This document shows, piece by piece, positions 41,105 through 49,024 of a DNA stretch of 64,000 nt; position 1 is the stretch's first letter; every line of letters starts with the position of its first letter. The stretch lies in assembly GCA_017480095.1 (NCBI GenBank), contig JAFVBG010000002.1:253728-317727 (forward strand), in the 5' to 3' direction. The position numbers were made by a program, and so were the translations under genes. The notes under the pieces were generated by a model. It was given only the letters and a program-made list of their open reading frames with translations, was not told the DNA's origin and did not search any database. This DNA comes from Candidatus Saccharimonadota bacterium (GTDB lineage Bacteria; Patescibacteriota; Saccharimonadia; Saccharimonadales; Saccharimonadaceae).

Positions 41105-41161
41105 AATCTTAGCCAATTCTAGAACTTGATTTTTTGGCGGTTTTGCGGTATAATTAAACAC

Positions 41162-41428
41162 ATGATTACAAAAGAGAAGAAAGCTGAGGCGATTGCTAAG
41201 CTCGCTCGTGGCAAAAAGGATGTCGGTTCCCCAGAGGTGCAGGTGTCGATTTTGACCGAGCGCATTCTCGAAGTAACCGAACACGTCAAGCAAAACAAGC
41301 ACGATTTTATGGCTCGTCGCGGTCTGATGCAGATGGTTGGCAAGCGTAAAAAACTCTTGAAGTATCTTGAACGCACCGATTTTGAAGCCTACAAGGCTAC
41401 GGTGGCTAAGCTCGGTCTTCGTAAGTAA
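41162..41428 (+). CDS. rpsO: Ribosomal protein uS15
   Basis: Binds the central domain of 16S rRNA early in 30S assembly. 88 aa, normal length, with GSPEVQVSILTERILEVTEH, the HKHDF-like KQNKHDFMARRGLMQMVGKR and KLLKYL. The ATG at 41162 is 7 nt from TATAAT (41149-41154); upstream in-frame codons cross the promoter. As in many bacteria, pnp lies downstream, but a leftward gene intervenes here. Confidence 0.97.
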   Translation: MITKEKKAEAIAKLARGKKDVGSPEVQVSILTERILEVTEHVKQNKHDFMARRGLMQMVGKRKKLLKYLERTDFEAYKATVAKLGLRK

Positions 41429-41492
41429 TTGCCGTAATCAGCAGAACTTTTACTCGGCCTACGAGCGTCTGTCTCTGGGCTTGGTAAAAAGG

Positions 41493-41519
41493 AAAATCCC
41501 CGCCACGGCGGGGATTTTT
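41493..41519. terminator. Bidirectional terminator between rpsO and the alarmone synthetase gene
   Basis: AAAATCCCCGCC-ac-GGCGGGGATTTTT: a GC-rich stem with T-runs on both strands. Confidence 0.9.
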
Positions 41520-41546
41520 AGAAAGAATAGGGGAAGCTTAAGCCGT

Positions 41547-42341
41547 TTAGATGGTCTCGGTCGTCTCGGCTACTGGAGTCTTTGTCGTTTTGTTTGGTTT
41601 CATCTTGTGTCGCCGAGTAATATGATAGTCCGGTGCGACAACATTGAGCAATCTGTTTAAAGTTTCGATTAACTCTTTGTCGTTGGTCGGAACATCATCA
41701 CGGGCGGCAATGAAGAGACTATCGACACTGTCGAGCAAGCTAGCAGTGACGCTCAATCGGCTTTGATACCTCGGAGCGCCAACATCGCTGCCCTTGTAAT
41801 AAAGGTAGTGCTCGTGGCTAGCCCAGAGATCCATGGCCATGCTGCGGATTTGAATCTCCACAGGAACTTCTTTCATGGTCTGTGAAAACCAAATCTGCTT
41901 CTTCACAATCATGTGCACGGAACGGTAGCCGTTCGGCTTGGGCGAAGAAACATAATCTTTGATTTCCTCGATAACGAAGCTGTTCGGCCTCTGCAGGGCT
42001 TGGACGATTTTGTCCACATCATCACGGTAGCGTGCGATAATGCGGATGCCCGCAATATCGCGGATGTGGCTTTTGATGCTCTCGATGGTGAGTGGCAGGT
42101 TGCGACGAATCAGTTTCTCGACTACACTATCAAACTCCTTGGTACGTTCACGATAGGTGTCGATGTAGTTATAGCCGTCACTACGGTTCATCTCAGAGAT
42201 AAAGTCTTCGATGCACGTTTCCACGTGACGGAGACCGCACTCGCAGTCGGCGGCATAGTCATCGTATGCATCTTCGAGCTCGGAGAGCTCACGCCTCCAA
42301 TCCTCTCCAAGGAGAGACAAAAAAGTTTCTTCAGTTAACAT
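41547..42341 (-). CDS. Small alarmone synthetase (RelA/SpoT-domain, RelQ/RelP type)
   Basis: Synthesises (p)ppGpp from ATP and GDP/GTP in the stringent response. The 264-aa protein has only the synthetase domain: DIAGIRIIARYRDDVDKIVQ, the catalytic region KPNGYRSVHMIV with the Gly-Tyr-Arg-Ser loop, and EIQIRSMAMDLWASHEHYLYYK. No HD hydrolase, TGS or ACT domain. An N-terminal acidic Cys-containing helix precedes it. Start ATG with AGGAGG about 8 nt upstream. A stand-alone synthetase may be the only alarmone source in so small a genome; a hydrolase is not seen here. Confidence 0.9.
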   Translation of the reverse strand: MLTEETFLSLLGEDWRRELSELEDAYDDYAADCECGLRHVETCIEDFISEMNRSDGYNYIDTYRERTKEFDSVVEKLIRRNLPLTIESIKSHIRDIAGIRIIARYRDDVDKIVQALQRPNSFVIEEIKDYVSSPKPNGYRSVHMIVKKQIWFSQTMKEVPVEIQIRSMAMDLWASHEHYLYYKGSDVGAPRYQSRLSVTASLLDSVDSLFIAARDDVPTNDKELIETLNRLLNVVAPDYHITRRHKMKPNKTTKTPVAETTETI

Positions 42342-42586
42342 TCATTTTACCTCCTGAATCTAGCCCTTTTGGGCGGAAATGAATGTACCTCTATTCTAAA
42401 AGGTACGAAGGGGAAGCCCCCTAACTCTTCTATTATAGCACACTTTGACGTTTTTGTCAATAGTTTCTCGCGCGGATTGCTGTTCGCGTTGCGTCGGCTC
42501 GCCAATGAAAATGCAAGCGTTCTTGCAGGCTCGCTCTCCTTGCGTGGTCAATTTGAGTATGCTATAATATAAGGAGTAAATTAACA
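42342..42586. other. Non-coding gap upstream of pnp, hairpin-rich
   Basis: It holds a hairpin TTGAC-gttttt-GTCAA (42445-42460), a GC-rich stretch with GCTCG repeats and TGCAAG-cgt-TCTTGCA (42512-42527), and possible outer arms TAGCACACT...TTGAC / GGTCAATTTGAGTATGCTA. The latter may be another palindromic element. The pnp -10 box TATAAT is at 42563-42568. Confidence 0.45.
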
Positions 42587-42653
42587 TTGGGAAGACCGCA
42601 GAGATTTTTTGCAAAACAGTAGTTTTTGCGACGAATCTCTGATGTTTTCCCAA
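42587..42653 (+). promoter_or_regulatory. Long leader hairpin of pnp mRNA
   Basis: TTGGGAA (42587-42593) pairs with TTCCCAA (42647-42653), AGAGATT (42600-42606) with AATCTCT (42634-42640), and GCAAAAC with GTTTTTGC around a short loop. The hairpin fills the leader between the -10 box and the ribosome site. In E. coli a comparable pnp leader stem is cut by RNase III and mediates PNPase autoregulation; that role here is an inference. Confidence 0.6.
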
Positions 42654-42669
42654 AGAAAGGGAATTTTTC

Positions 42670-44919
42670 ATGGAAATTATCAACCCTAAGGGTTTGAAAA
42701 CCATGTCCGTTGAGACCGAGTGGTTTGGGCGGAAATTAACATTAGAGGTAAACCGAGTTGGATTTCGTACTACTTCAAGCGTATTGGTGACCTATGGTGA
42801 TACCGTAGTGCTCGGCAGCGTAGTAGTAGGGAAAAAGCCAGTGGAATCTGATTTCTTTCCACTTTCGATTGACTACGAAGAGAAGTTTTACGCTGCTGGT
42901 AAGATTTCTGGCTCGAAGTTTATTAAACGTGAGGGTAAACCATCTGACAACGCAGTGCTCGTAGGTCGGTTGATTGACCGCCCGATTCGCCCACTGTTCC
43001 CGAAGGGCTATCGTCAAGAGATTCAGGTGGTAGCGACGGTGCTCTCGATGGACCCAAGCTTCCGCCCAGATTGCGTAGCGATGATTGCGGCATCCTCTGC
43101 TTTGTTGAACGCTGGTGTGCCGTTTGATGGCCCAGTTGCTGGTGTGCGCATTGGCCGGGTGAATGGCGAGTTCAAGGCTTTCTTGTCGAAAGAAGAGCGC
43201 GAAGTTTCAGATCTTGATCTCGTGGTGGCTTGTCGCGACGGCAAGGTGATGATGGTGGAGGCTGGAGCCGATCAAGTGCCAGAAGAAGTCATTATCGATG
43301 CGATGAAATGGGCTTGCGAACAGACCAAGGTAGCATTAGATTTGCAGAAGAAGCTGCGTGAGCTAGTCAATCCAGTAGAGCAAGAATATGAGCTAAAGCT
43401 CCCAGAAGAGTCTATCCAAGAGAAAGTTGACGCTTGGACGACGCCAAAGTTTGCTGGTGGGAAGATTCGAGGGAATGTACTGGAACGTCAAGAAATTTGC
43501 GATGAGCTTCGCGACGATATGCTTCGGGAATTTGCAGAGGAGGCCATCCGCAAGATGGAGCCAGAGATGGCGGCGACTTTTGAAGGCCTGAAAGTTGTAG
43601 CGGAAAAAACTATTGGTGTGACAGAGGGTGAGGTGACGGCAAAGGAAGTGCTTGGTGATGAGCTTGTAAAGGCTTATGCCGAGGCGTTTGAACTAGCTGT
43701 GCATCACGAAGTACGACGTGGAATCGTCGAAGAAGGCGTACGTCCAGATGGACGTAAGTTGACCGAGGTACGTCCGCTTTCATCTCAAGTTGGAATCTTA
43801 CCACGCGCACACGGCTCCTCACTCTTTACGCGTGGTTTGACTCAGGCGATGAACATCGTAACACTGGCGCCACTCAGCTTTTCGCAGTTGATTGATACGA
43901 TGGAGGTGACTGATGGTAAGCGTCGTTATATGCACTTCTACAATGCGCCACAATATACCGTGGGCGAATGTGGACGCTTAGGATCGCCAGGACGTCGGGA
44001 AATCGGTCATGGCTACTTGGCAGAGAGAGCTTTGACCGCAGTTTTACCAACGGAAGAAGAGTTCCCATACGCAATTCGCTCGGTAACAGAGATTATGTCG
44101 CAAAACGGTTCGACTTCGATGGCTGCTACTTGTTCAAGCTGTCTGGCCTTGATGGACGCAGGTGTACCTTTGAAAGCTCCAGTATCTGGCGTGGCGATGG
44201 GCTTGATGATTGATGTACCAAAAGGTACGGAAATTACCGCTGCCGATGTTGACAAAGCCTATGTCTTGACCGATTTGATGGATGCAGAGGACTTTGCTGG
44301 TGATATGGACTTCAAGGTAACCGGTACTACGAAGGGTATCACGGCATTACAGATGGACATGAAGGTGCATGGTATCCCAGTAGAAATCCTGGAAAAGGCA
44401 ATCAAACAGTCACACGAGGGCAGAATGTTTATCCTCGACCACATGCTATCGGTGATTGATGGTCCAAGAGCTGAGATTTCGAAGCTAGCTCCACGTGTGG
44501 AGTCGTTTATGGTAAAGCAAGACAAAATCGGTGCGATTATCGGTAAGGGCGGGGAAATGATTAATAAAATCACCACCGAGACTGGCGCGACCGTGGACAT
44601 TGACGACGATGGCATGGTGACGGTGGCTGGTGAAAACGAAGCAATCGCAAAAGCCGTTGAATGGATTAAGGGCTTGATCGAGGAGCCAGAAGTCGGGAAG
44701 ATTTATACTGGCAAGGTCGTCACCATCAAAGACTTCGGTGCGTTCGTAGAGTTCATGCCAGGTATTGATGGTATGCTCCACATCTCACAGATTTGCGACA
44801 AGCGGTTGAAGACAGTCGAAGAAGCACTTTCGCTTGGACAGACAGTAAAAGTGAAACTGGTGGCGATCGACGACAAGGGTAAATATAGCTTGTCGATGAA
44901 AAACATCTCACAGGAATAA
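42670..44919 (+). CDS. pnp: Polyribonucleotide nucleotidyltransferase (PNPase)
   Basis: Phosphorolytic 3'-5' RNA degradation; 749 aa. Two RNase PH-like domains (first with YEEKFYAAGKISGSKFIKRE, second with LPRAHGSSLFTRGLTQAMNI and MEVTDGKRRYMHFYNAP), a KH domain (VKQDKIGAIIGKGGEMINKI) and an S1 domain (YTGKVVTIKDFGAFVEFMPG) are all present. The start at 42670 is supported by AAAGGG about 7 nt upstream; MSVETEW at 42703 is a less likely start. It is preceded by a long leader hairpin and followed by an intrinsic terminator. Confidence 0.98.
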   Translation: MEIINPKGLKTMSVETEWFGRKLTLEVNRVGFRTTSSVLVTYGDTVVLGSVVVGKKPVESDFFPLSIDYEEKFYAAGKISGSKFIKREGKPSDNAVLVGRLIDRPIRPLFPKGYRQEIQVVATVLSMDPSFRPDCVAMIAASSALLNAGVPFDGPVAGVRIGRVNGEFKAFLSKEEREVSDLDLVVACRDGKVMMVEAGADQVPEEVIIDAMKWACEQTKVALDLQKKLRELVNPVEQEYELKLPEESIQEKVDAWTTPKFAGGKIRGNVLERQEICDELRDDMLREFAEEAIRKMEPEMAATFEGLKVVAEKTIGVTEGEVTAKEVLGDELVKAYAEAFELAVHHEVRRGIVEEGVRPDGRKLTEVRPLSSQVGILPRAHGSSLFTRGLTQAMNIVTLAPLSFSQLIDTMEVTDGKRRYMHFYNAPQYTVGECGRLGSPGRREIGHGYLAERALTAVLPTEEEFPYAIRSVTEIMSQNGSTSMAATCSSCLALMDAGVPLKAPVSGVAMGLMIDVPKGTEITAADVDKAYVLTDLMDAEDFAGDMDFKVTGTTKGITALQMDMKVHGIPVEILEKAIKQSHEGRMFILDHMLSVIDGPRAEISKLAPRVESFMVKQDKIGAIIGKGGEMINKITTETGATVDIDDDGMVTVAGENEAIAKAVEWIKGLIEEPEVGKIYTGKVVTIKDFGAFVEFMPGIDGMLHISQICDKRLKTVEEALSLGQTVKVKLVAIDDKGKYSLSMKNISQE

Positions 44920-44933
44920 TCTCTGAGCGGAGC

Positions 44934-44968
44934 AAAATCAACCCCTGAAAATGGGGTTGATTTTTTTA
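44934..44968 (+). terminator. pnp terminator
   Basis: ATCAACCCC-tgaaaat-GGGGTTGAT followed by TTTTTTT. Confidence 0.92.
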
Positions 44969-44993
44969 CGGTTATGTTATACTATAATTATAT

Positions 44994-47249
44994 ATGGCTA
45001 AGAAGAGAGGTAGAAAGCGTAAGGCTTCGCGTGAGCCGGCGCCGCAGCATGAATTGCCAGGTGGATTCTGGCGACAGGTTTTGGCGGTATTGATGATTGC
45101 CGCTGCGATTATTTTAGTAATGACATGGTTCGGCAGTGGCGGCTCGCTACTGAACAACATTCATTCAGGCGCAACGTGGTTGATTGGCTTTGCCGCATAT
45201 CTTATCCCCGTGTTATTAGTGTATTTAGCGGTGATGGTGTTTCGGAGTGACGATAATCGTTTGCCGATGGTGGTATGGTTTGCTTCGATTTTGATGGTAA
45301 TCTGGTGTTCTGGTATGACAGGCATCCCGACTATCGGGCAGGCGAATCCGACTGGCGGGGTAGTAGGGGAATGGTTGAACGGATTAGTGACACAGATACT
45401 TAATCCTGGTGTAGCGGCTTTTATCTATGTGGTATTGATTTTCTTGACAGGCATATTTATTTTGCAAACTAATCCAATTACGGTGTTTAGAGCGTTCTTT
45501 GATATGTTCAAGACGACCAAGAAAGAAGAAGACATGCAAAACCTCTCGCGAGCACGGCGAGCTGAGAAGGGCGAGAGTGGCATGGGCGAGCTGAAGGTGA
45601 ATCTGGGCGATGGTTCGGATGCGGTGGCTCCAGCACCAAAGAAGAAAGGCTTACCGTTTAAGGTAAACAATGCCACCGAGGCGAAAAAGCCAGTGGCGGC
45701 GCCAAGTCCAGCCCCAGAGCGAGCGTTGGTCTCGATTTCCGATCCAAACTGGAAGATGCCATCTCTAGATATTCTCGAGAAGAAGGCTTCGCCAGCAGAT
45801 GCAGGGAACCATCAGCAGAATGCCGCTATTATCAAGTCAACTTTGCAAGATTTTGGTATCAATGTAGAGATGGACGGCGCAAATGTTGGTCCGCGCGTGA
45901 CACAATATACCATGAAACCATCTTCTGGCGTCAACCTCTCGAAGATTGCTGCACGCGATAAAGAGCTAGCGTTGAATCTCGCGGTAGAGAGCGTGCGTAT
46001 TGAAGCGCCAATTCCAGGTACTAATCTCGTAGGTGTAGAGATTCCAAATGTAAAAGCGGCAGATGTACGACTTCGTGCAATCTTGGAGAGTAAGGAGTGG
46101 AAGGCTTCGCAAGACCCGCTTACTTTCGCCATCGGCAAAGACATTTCTGGCCATGCGGTCGTAGCGAACTTGGCAAAAATGCCACACCTCTTGATTGCGG
46201 GTACTACGGGTTCTGGTAAATCCGTGATGACAAACACGATGATTGTATCGTTGCTTTATCGGAATGCTCCGAGCGATTTGAAATTGATTGTGGTCGATCC
46301 AAAGCAGGTGGAAATGACTCAGTATCAAGGGATTCCACATCTCTTAGCGCCGATTATTACCGATACGACTAAGGCGCTATCAGCCTTAAAATGGGCGGTA
46401 GCAGAGATGGAGCGTCGCTATAAACAGATGGCAGAAGAAGGCGTCAAAAACATCGTCAGCTATAATAAGAAGATGGCGGCGGGTGGACAGGTAACGGTGA
46501 AAGACGCTGATGGCAACGAACAAAAACACAACGACGGCAAGATGCCATACATCGTAATTGTGATTGACGAGATGAGCGACTTGATGATGCAGGCAGGTAA
46601 GGAACTAGAGCCACCGATTGTGCGTATTGCACAGATGGGCCGTGCAGCTGGGCTACACTTGGTGCTAGCTACACAGAAGCCAATCGTCAAGGTGGTGACA
46701 AGTTTGATTAAAACGAACGTGCCGGCACGTATTGCCTTTGCAGTCCAGAGCACGACAGATTCGATTGTGATGCTCGACAAGGCCGGGGCAGAAAAGTTGC
46801 TTGGTCAAGGTGATATGCTTTTCTTGACTCCAGAAATGTCGGGTAAACCACGTCGTATTCAGGGTGCCTGGGTGTCGGATGAGGAGGAGGAAAAAGTTGC
46901 TAACTTCCTGAAAGAACAGGGGCCACCAGATTACAATGATGAAGTCACTTCGCAAGCCGTGTCGATTAAGGGCATGGGAAATGATATCGGAGGTAGTGAT
47001 CTGGGTGAATTTGGTCGAAAGTTCGACCCAAATGATCCTTATGTCCGTAAGGCAGTAGAACTTAGTATCTCCAAAGGTGAATTCGCGACCTCAATGTTAC
47101 AGACGCATCTCGGCAAGGGCCATGGCTTTGTGAGTGGTCTGGCAATCTGGCTGGAGAACATCGGTGTGATTGGGCCGAAAAATGGCAATAAACCACGCGA
47201 AGTCCTCATTCAGACGATGGACGAATTCGACCAGCTAGCTGGATTGTAA
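44994..47249 (+). CDS. ftsK: DNA translocase FtsK/SpoIIIE
   Basis: Pumps chromosomal DNA through the closing septum. The 751-aa protein has about four N-terminal membrane helices (residues 28-165), a short Pro/Ala/Lys linker, the alpha/beta motor with Walker A GTTGSGKSVMTN and Walker B YIVIVIDEMSDLM, and a C-terminal winged-helix gamma domain (ISKGEFATSMLQTHLGKGHG), which normally reads KOPS-like sites. A XerD-type recombinase gene is at 60.9 kb. TATACT lies about 11 nt before the ATG. Confidence 0.96.
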   Translation: MAKKRGRKRKASREPAPQHELPGGFWRQVLAVLMIAAAIILVMTWFGSGGSLLNNIHSGATWLIGFAAYLIPVLLVYLAVMVFRSDDNRLPMVVWFASILMVIWCSGMTGIPTIGQANPTGGVVGEWLNGLVTQILNPGVAAFIYVVLIFLTGIFILQTNPITVFRAFFDMFKTTKKEEDMQNLSRARRAEKGESGMGELKVNLGDGSDAVAPAPKKKGLPFKVNNATEAKKPVAAPSPAPERALVSISDPNWKMPSLDILEKKASPADAGNHQQNAAIIKSTLQDFGINVEMDGANVGPRVTQYTMKPSSGVNLSKIAARDKELALNLAVESVRIEAPIPGTNLVGVEIPNVKAADVRLRAILESKEWKASQDPLTFAIGKDISGHAVVANLAKMPHLLIAGTTGSGKSVMTNTMIVSLLYRNAPSDLKLIVVDPKQVEMTQYQGIPHLLAPIITDTTKALSALKWAVAEMERRYKQMAEEGVKNIVSYNKKMAAGGQVTVKDADGNEQKHNDGKMPYIVIVIDEMSDLMMQAGKELEPPIVRIAQMGRAAGLHLVLATQKPIVKVVTSLIKTNVPARIAFAVQSTTDSIVMLDKAGAEKLLGQGDMLFLTPEMSGKPRRIQGAWVSDEEEEKVANFLKEQGPPDYNDEVTSQAVSIKGMGNDIGGSDLGEFGRKFDPNDPYVRKAVELSISKGEFATSMLQTHLGKGHGFVSGLAIWLENIGVIGPKNGNKPREVLIQTMDEFDQLAGL

Positions 47250-47363
47250 GCCTAGAGCAGAGGGAATCATAATTTATTTCTCGGATGCGGTGAGCGCGTA
47301 ATGATGTTTCGACTGAACACCGTCAAGAATTAAATTAATTGGTCTAATCTGTTAAGGGCTTAC
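47246..47363. repeat. Decayed palindromic element after ftsK
   Basis: GTAAGCC (47246-47252, including the ftsK stop) pairs with GGCTTAC (47357-47363). Inside, CAGA and TAATTTATTTCT pair loosely with the opposite strand, and CGGTG/CACCG closes an inner loop of about 25 nt. The quasi-palindrome spans about 118 bp. Confidence 0.5.
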
Positions 47364-47409
47364 GCCATGAATATAAGCTAGAAAATAGAAAAAAGTCAAG
47401 ACTTTTCTG

Positions 47410-47428
47410 TGTTGTAATTTTTACAACA
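47410..47428. promoter_or_regulatory. 19-bp operator-like palindrome, copy 3
   Basis: TGTTGTA-ATTTT-TACAACA, 9 nt upstream of the TTGATT -35 box. Same half-sites and spacing as at 29165 and 30062. Confidence 0.65.
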
Positions 47429-47437
47429 ATTTTGGGC

Positions 47438-47467
47438 TTGATTTTTTTCTATTTTTCGTGCTATGCT
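47438..47467 (+). promoter_or_regulatory. Promoter of a second candidate ncRNA
   Basis: TTGATT (47438-47443), 18-nt spacer, TATGCT (47462-47467). The spacer end and -10 start share GTGCTAT with the 30.1-kb promoter, and the spacer length is the same. Confidence 0.55.
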
Positions 47468-47473
47468 TCACGT

Positions 47474-47700
47474 TAAGTGGGCAAGGAAGTTCCAGATTTT
47501 TCAAAAATATCTTGCAATGACAACTCTTTTCGGGTTGCTCTCAACTGTAAGATTTGATTTAAGGCTTGAGAAAAATCTGTGGGTCGATGGACTTCGTCTT
47601 AACAACTTAATCTACTGGTTAAAGCGGACGCTGAGCTACCCGATTTTGTGAGGATTCCTAATTTTTCGCATTGATACGCTTAAAAAATGTTGTCCTTTGT
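47474..47700 (+). ncRNA. Candidate non-coding transcript of unknown type
   Basis: The region after the promoter has TTAAGT/ACTTAA as a possible closing stem, GCAAGG...CTTGC with inner AGATTTTT/AAAAATATCT, and CAAC...GTTG. It contains GGGCaaGGAAGTTCC, reminiscent of GGGCtccatgaGGAAGTCCC in the 30.1-kb RNA. No clear terminator, so the 3' end is a guess. I could not match it to RNase P RNA, tmRNA, SRP RNA or 6S RNA. Confidence 0.3.
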
Positions 47701-47754
47701 ATGCTGAGCGGTTTTTGGGTCGTTTAGACTTGCAAAATAATCTGTTTTGAGGTA

Positions 47755-47824
47755 TAATATATGGGAATATTAGACTCAGCAGATGGGTTTAGCCGCGTCT
47801 GCTTTAACCAAAGGAGTTATTTAC
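47755..47824 (+). promoter_or_regulatory. rpsF promoter and leader, possible S6-S18 binding hairpin
   Basis: TATAAT lies near 47754-47759. The leader folds AGCAGA (about 47778-47783) with TCTGCT around a loop containing CCG, just before AAAGGAG. S6-S18 leader motifs in many bacteria present a CCG bulge next to rpsF. The match is only by general features. Confidence 0.35.
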
Positions 47825-48181
47825 ATGCGACAGTATGAATTAACTGTCCTGATTCACCCTGATTTGGAGATGAATCTGGAGCCAGCAACGGATAAAATCG
47901 CAAAGTTGATTGAATCGGTTGGTGGTAAAATCACTAAGGTGAACAACGAAGGTAAGAAGCGCCTATCTTACAAGGTAGCAAAACAGGATTATGCTGTTTA
48001 CTTCTCCTACGATCTTGAGCTTCCAGCTGGTGATGCTGCAGAACGCATCACAAAGGTGCTCGGAATCACCGACGAAGTTCTCCGCTACCTCTTGGTAACC
48101 GCCGATGAGCGCAAGGCCAAGATGGAAGCAAAGCGCAGCGCCCGTGCGCCAAAAGAGGGCGAACCAACTGAAGAGGAGTAG
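47825..48181 (+). CDS. rpsF: Ribosomal protein bS6
   Basis: Binds S18 and the 16S central domain. 118 aa with MRQYELTVLIHPDLEMNLEP, KVNNEGKKRLSYKVAKQDYA and VLRYLLVTADE, followed by a short charged tail. The ATG at 47825 has AAAGGAG 8 nt upstream; in-frame codons further upstream run through the leader hairpin. First gene of the conserved rpsF-ssb-rpsR operon. Confidence 0.96.
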   Translation: MRQYELTVLIHPDLEMNLEPATDKIAKLIESVGGKITKVNNEGKKRLSYKVAKQDYAVYFSYDLELPAGDAAERITKVLGITDEVLRYLLVTADERKAKMEAKRSARAPKEGEPTEEE

Positions 48182-48187
48182 TTTATT

Positions 48188-48691
48188 ATGGTAAAGGGTT
48201 TTAGTAAAGTAGTTTTGGTGGGCAACCTAACTCGTGATCCGGAAACTCGGACCACATCAAGCGGTAGGTCGGTGACTTCATTCGGAATTGCAGTAAACCG
48301 ATCTTATCGTGGCAACGATGGTAATAATGTCGAAGAAGTATCTTACTTTGATTGTACAGCTTGGAGCGGAACTGGCGAGACGATTGCAAAATATATGCAT
48401 CGCGGCTCGGCCATTCTAATCTCAGGTCGTCTCTCTCAACATTCTTGGGATGACGAAAAGACTGGCACCAAGCGTTCTCGCGTAGAAGTCGTCGTGGAAG
48501 ATTTTAGCTTTATTGGCGGACGAGACGAGGGTAACAATTATAGTGAGATGACAGCTGCGCCTTCTACAAGTTTTGGTGGAAGTAAAAGTAGCAAGAAGTC
48601 CACTAAGGCAAAAGCAGGCGAAGACGTATTGCCAGATGAAGTTGAGGTAAGTGGTGACGCCGAGATTGATCTCGACGGAGTGCCATTCTAA
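48188..48691 (+). CDS. ssb: Single-stranded DNA-binding protein
   Basis: Coats ssDNA in replication and repair. 167 aa with an OB fold ([60 protein letters not shown]) and a Ser/Lys linker. The tail ends in DLDGVPF, close to the DDDIPF protein-interaction tip. Lies 6 bp after rpsF. Confidence 0.96.
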   Translation: MVKGFSKVVLVGNLTRDPETRTTSSGRSVTSFGIAVNRSYRGNDGNNVEEVSYFDCTAWSGTGETIAKYMHRGSAILISGRLSQHSWDDEKTGTKRSRVEVVVEDFSFIGGRDEGNNYSEMTAAPSTSFGGSKSSKKSTKAKAGEDVLPDEVEVSGDAEIDLDGVPF

Positions 48692-48713
48692 AAAATCACT
48701 AGAAAGGATTACA

Positions 48714-48911
48714 ATGCGAAGAATTAAAAACGACCCAAATTTATATTTTGACTATCGGGATGTGAAGACCTTGACCCGTTATGTTGATGCTTATGGCCGG
48801 ATTGAGCCGATGAGCAAAACTGGCCTTACTGCTAAGCAGCAACGTCAGCTCCGCGTCGCAATCAAGCGGGCGCGTCATCTAGCACTCCTCCCATTTGTGA
48901 ATAATGGCTAA
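48714..48911 (+). CDS. rpsR: Ribosomal protein bS18
   Basis: Partner of S6 on the 30S platform. 65 aa with [20 protein letters not shown] and [18 protein letters not shown], without the Cys residues of zinc-binding S18 forms. The ATG at 48714 follows AGAAAGG by about 6 nt; the longer in-frame start would overlap ssb. Last gene of rpsF-ssb-rpsR. Confidence 0.96.
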   Translation: MRRIKNDPNLYFDYRDVKTLTRYVDAYGRIEPMSKTGLTAKQQRQLRVAIKRARHLALLPFVNNG

Positions 48912-48994
48912 AATCGCTTATCTCACCGTTTTTCGGTGCTCGCTCGCCAGGTAGGCGCGCTTCGCGCCGAGAAAACGGCAATCTAAACGATTTT
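48910..48994. repeat. Intergenic palindromic element (family A), 48.9 kb
   Basis: Outer arms AAAATCG (48910-48916) and CGATTTT (48988-48994), then CCGTTTTTCGG with CCGAGAAAACGG, then an inner hairpin GGCGCG-cttcg-CGCC. The core CTCGCTCGCC...AGGTAGGCGCG parallels the 41.05-kb core. It overlaps the rpsR stop and lies before efp. Confidence 0.7.
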
Positions 48995-49024
48995 ATCTCA
49001 TTATTTAAACAAGGAAAAGATTAT

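Larger units (their letters stand above)
47364..47760. other. Non-coding gap with a second operator-promoter unit
   Basis: No convincing gene. It carries the third TGTTGTA palindrome (47410-47428), a promoter (47438-47467) and several hairpins downstream. A 62-codon frame at 47463 starts inside the -10 box and has no ribosome site. Confidence 0.5.

Noticed and set aside
47463-47651. 62-codon open frame in the ftsK-rpsF gap
   Set aside because: Its ATG lies inside the predicted -10 box TATGCT, there is no ribosome binding site and the peptide resembles nothing known. The region is better explained as non-coding.
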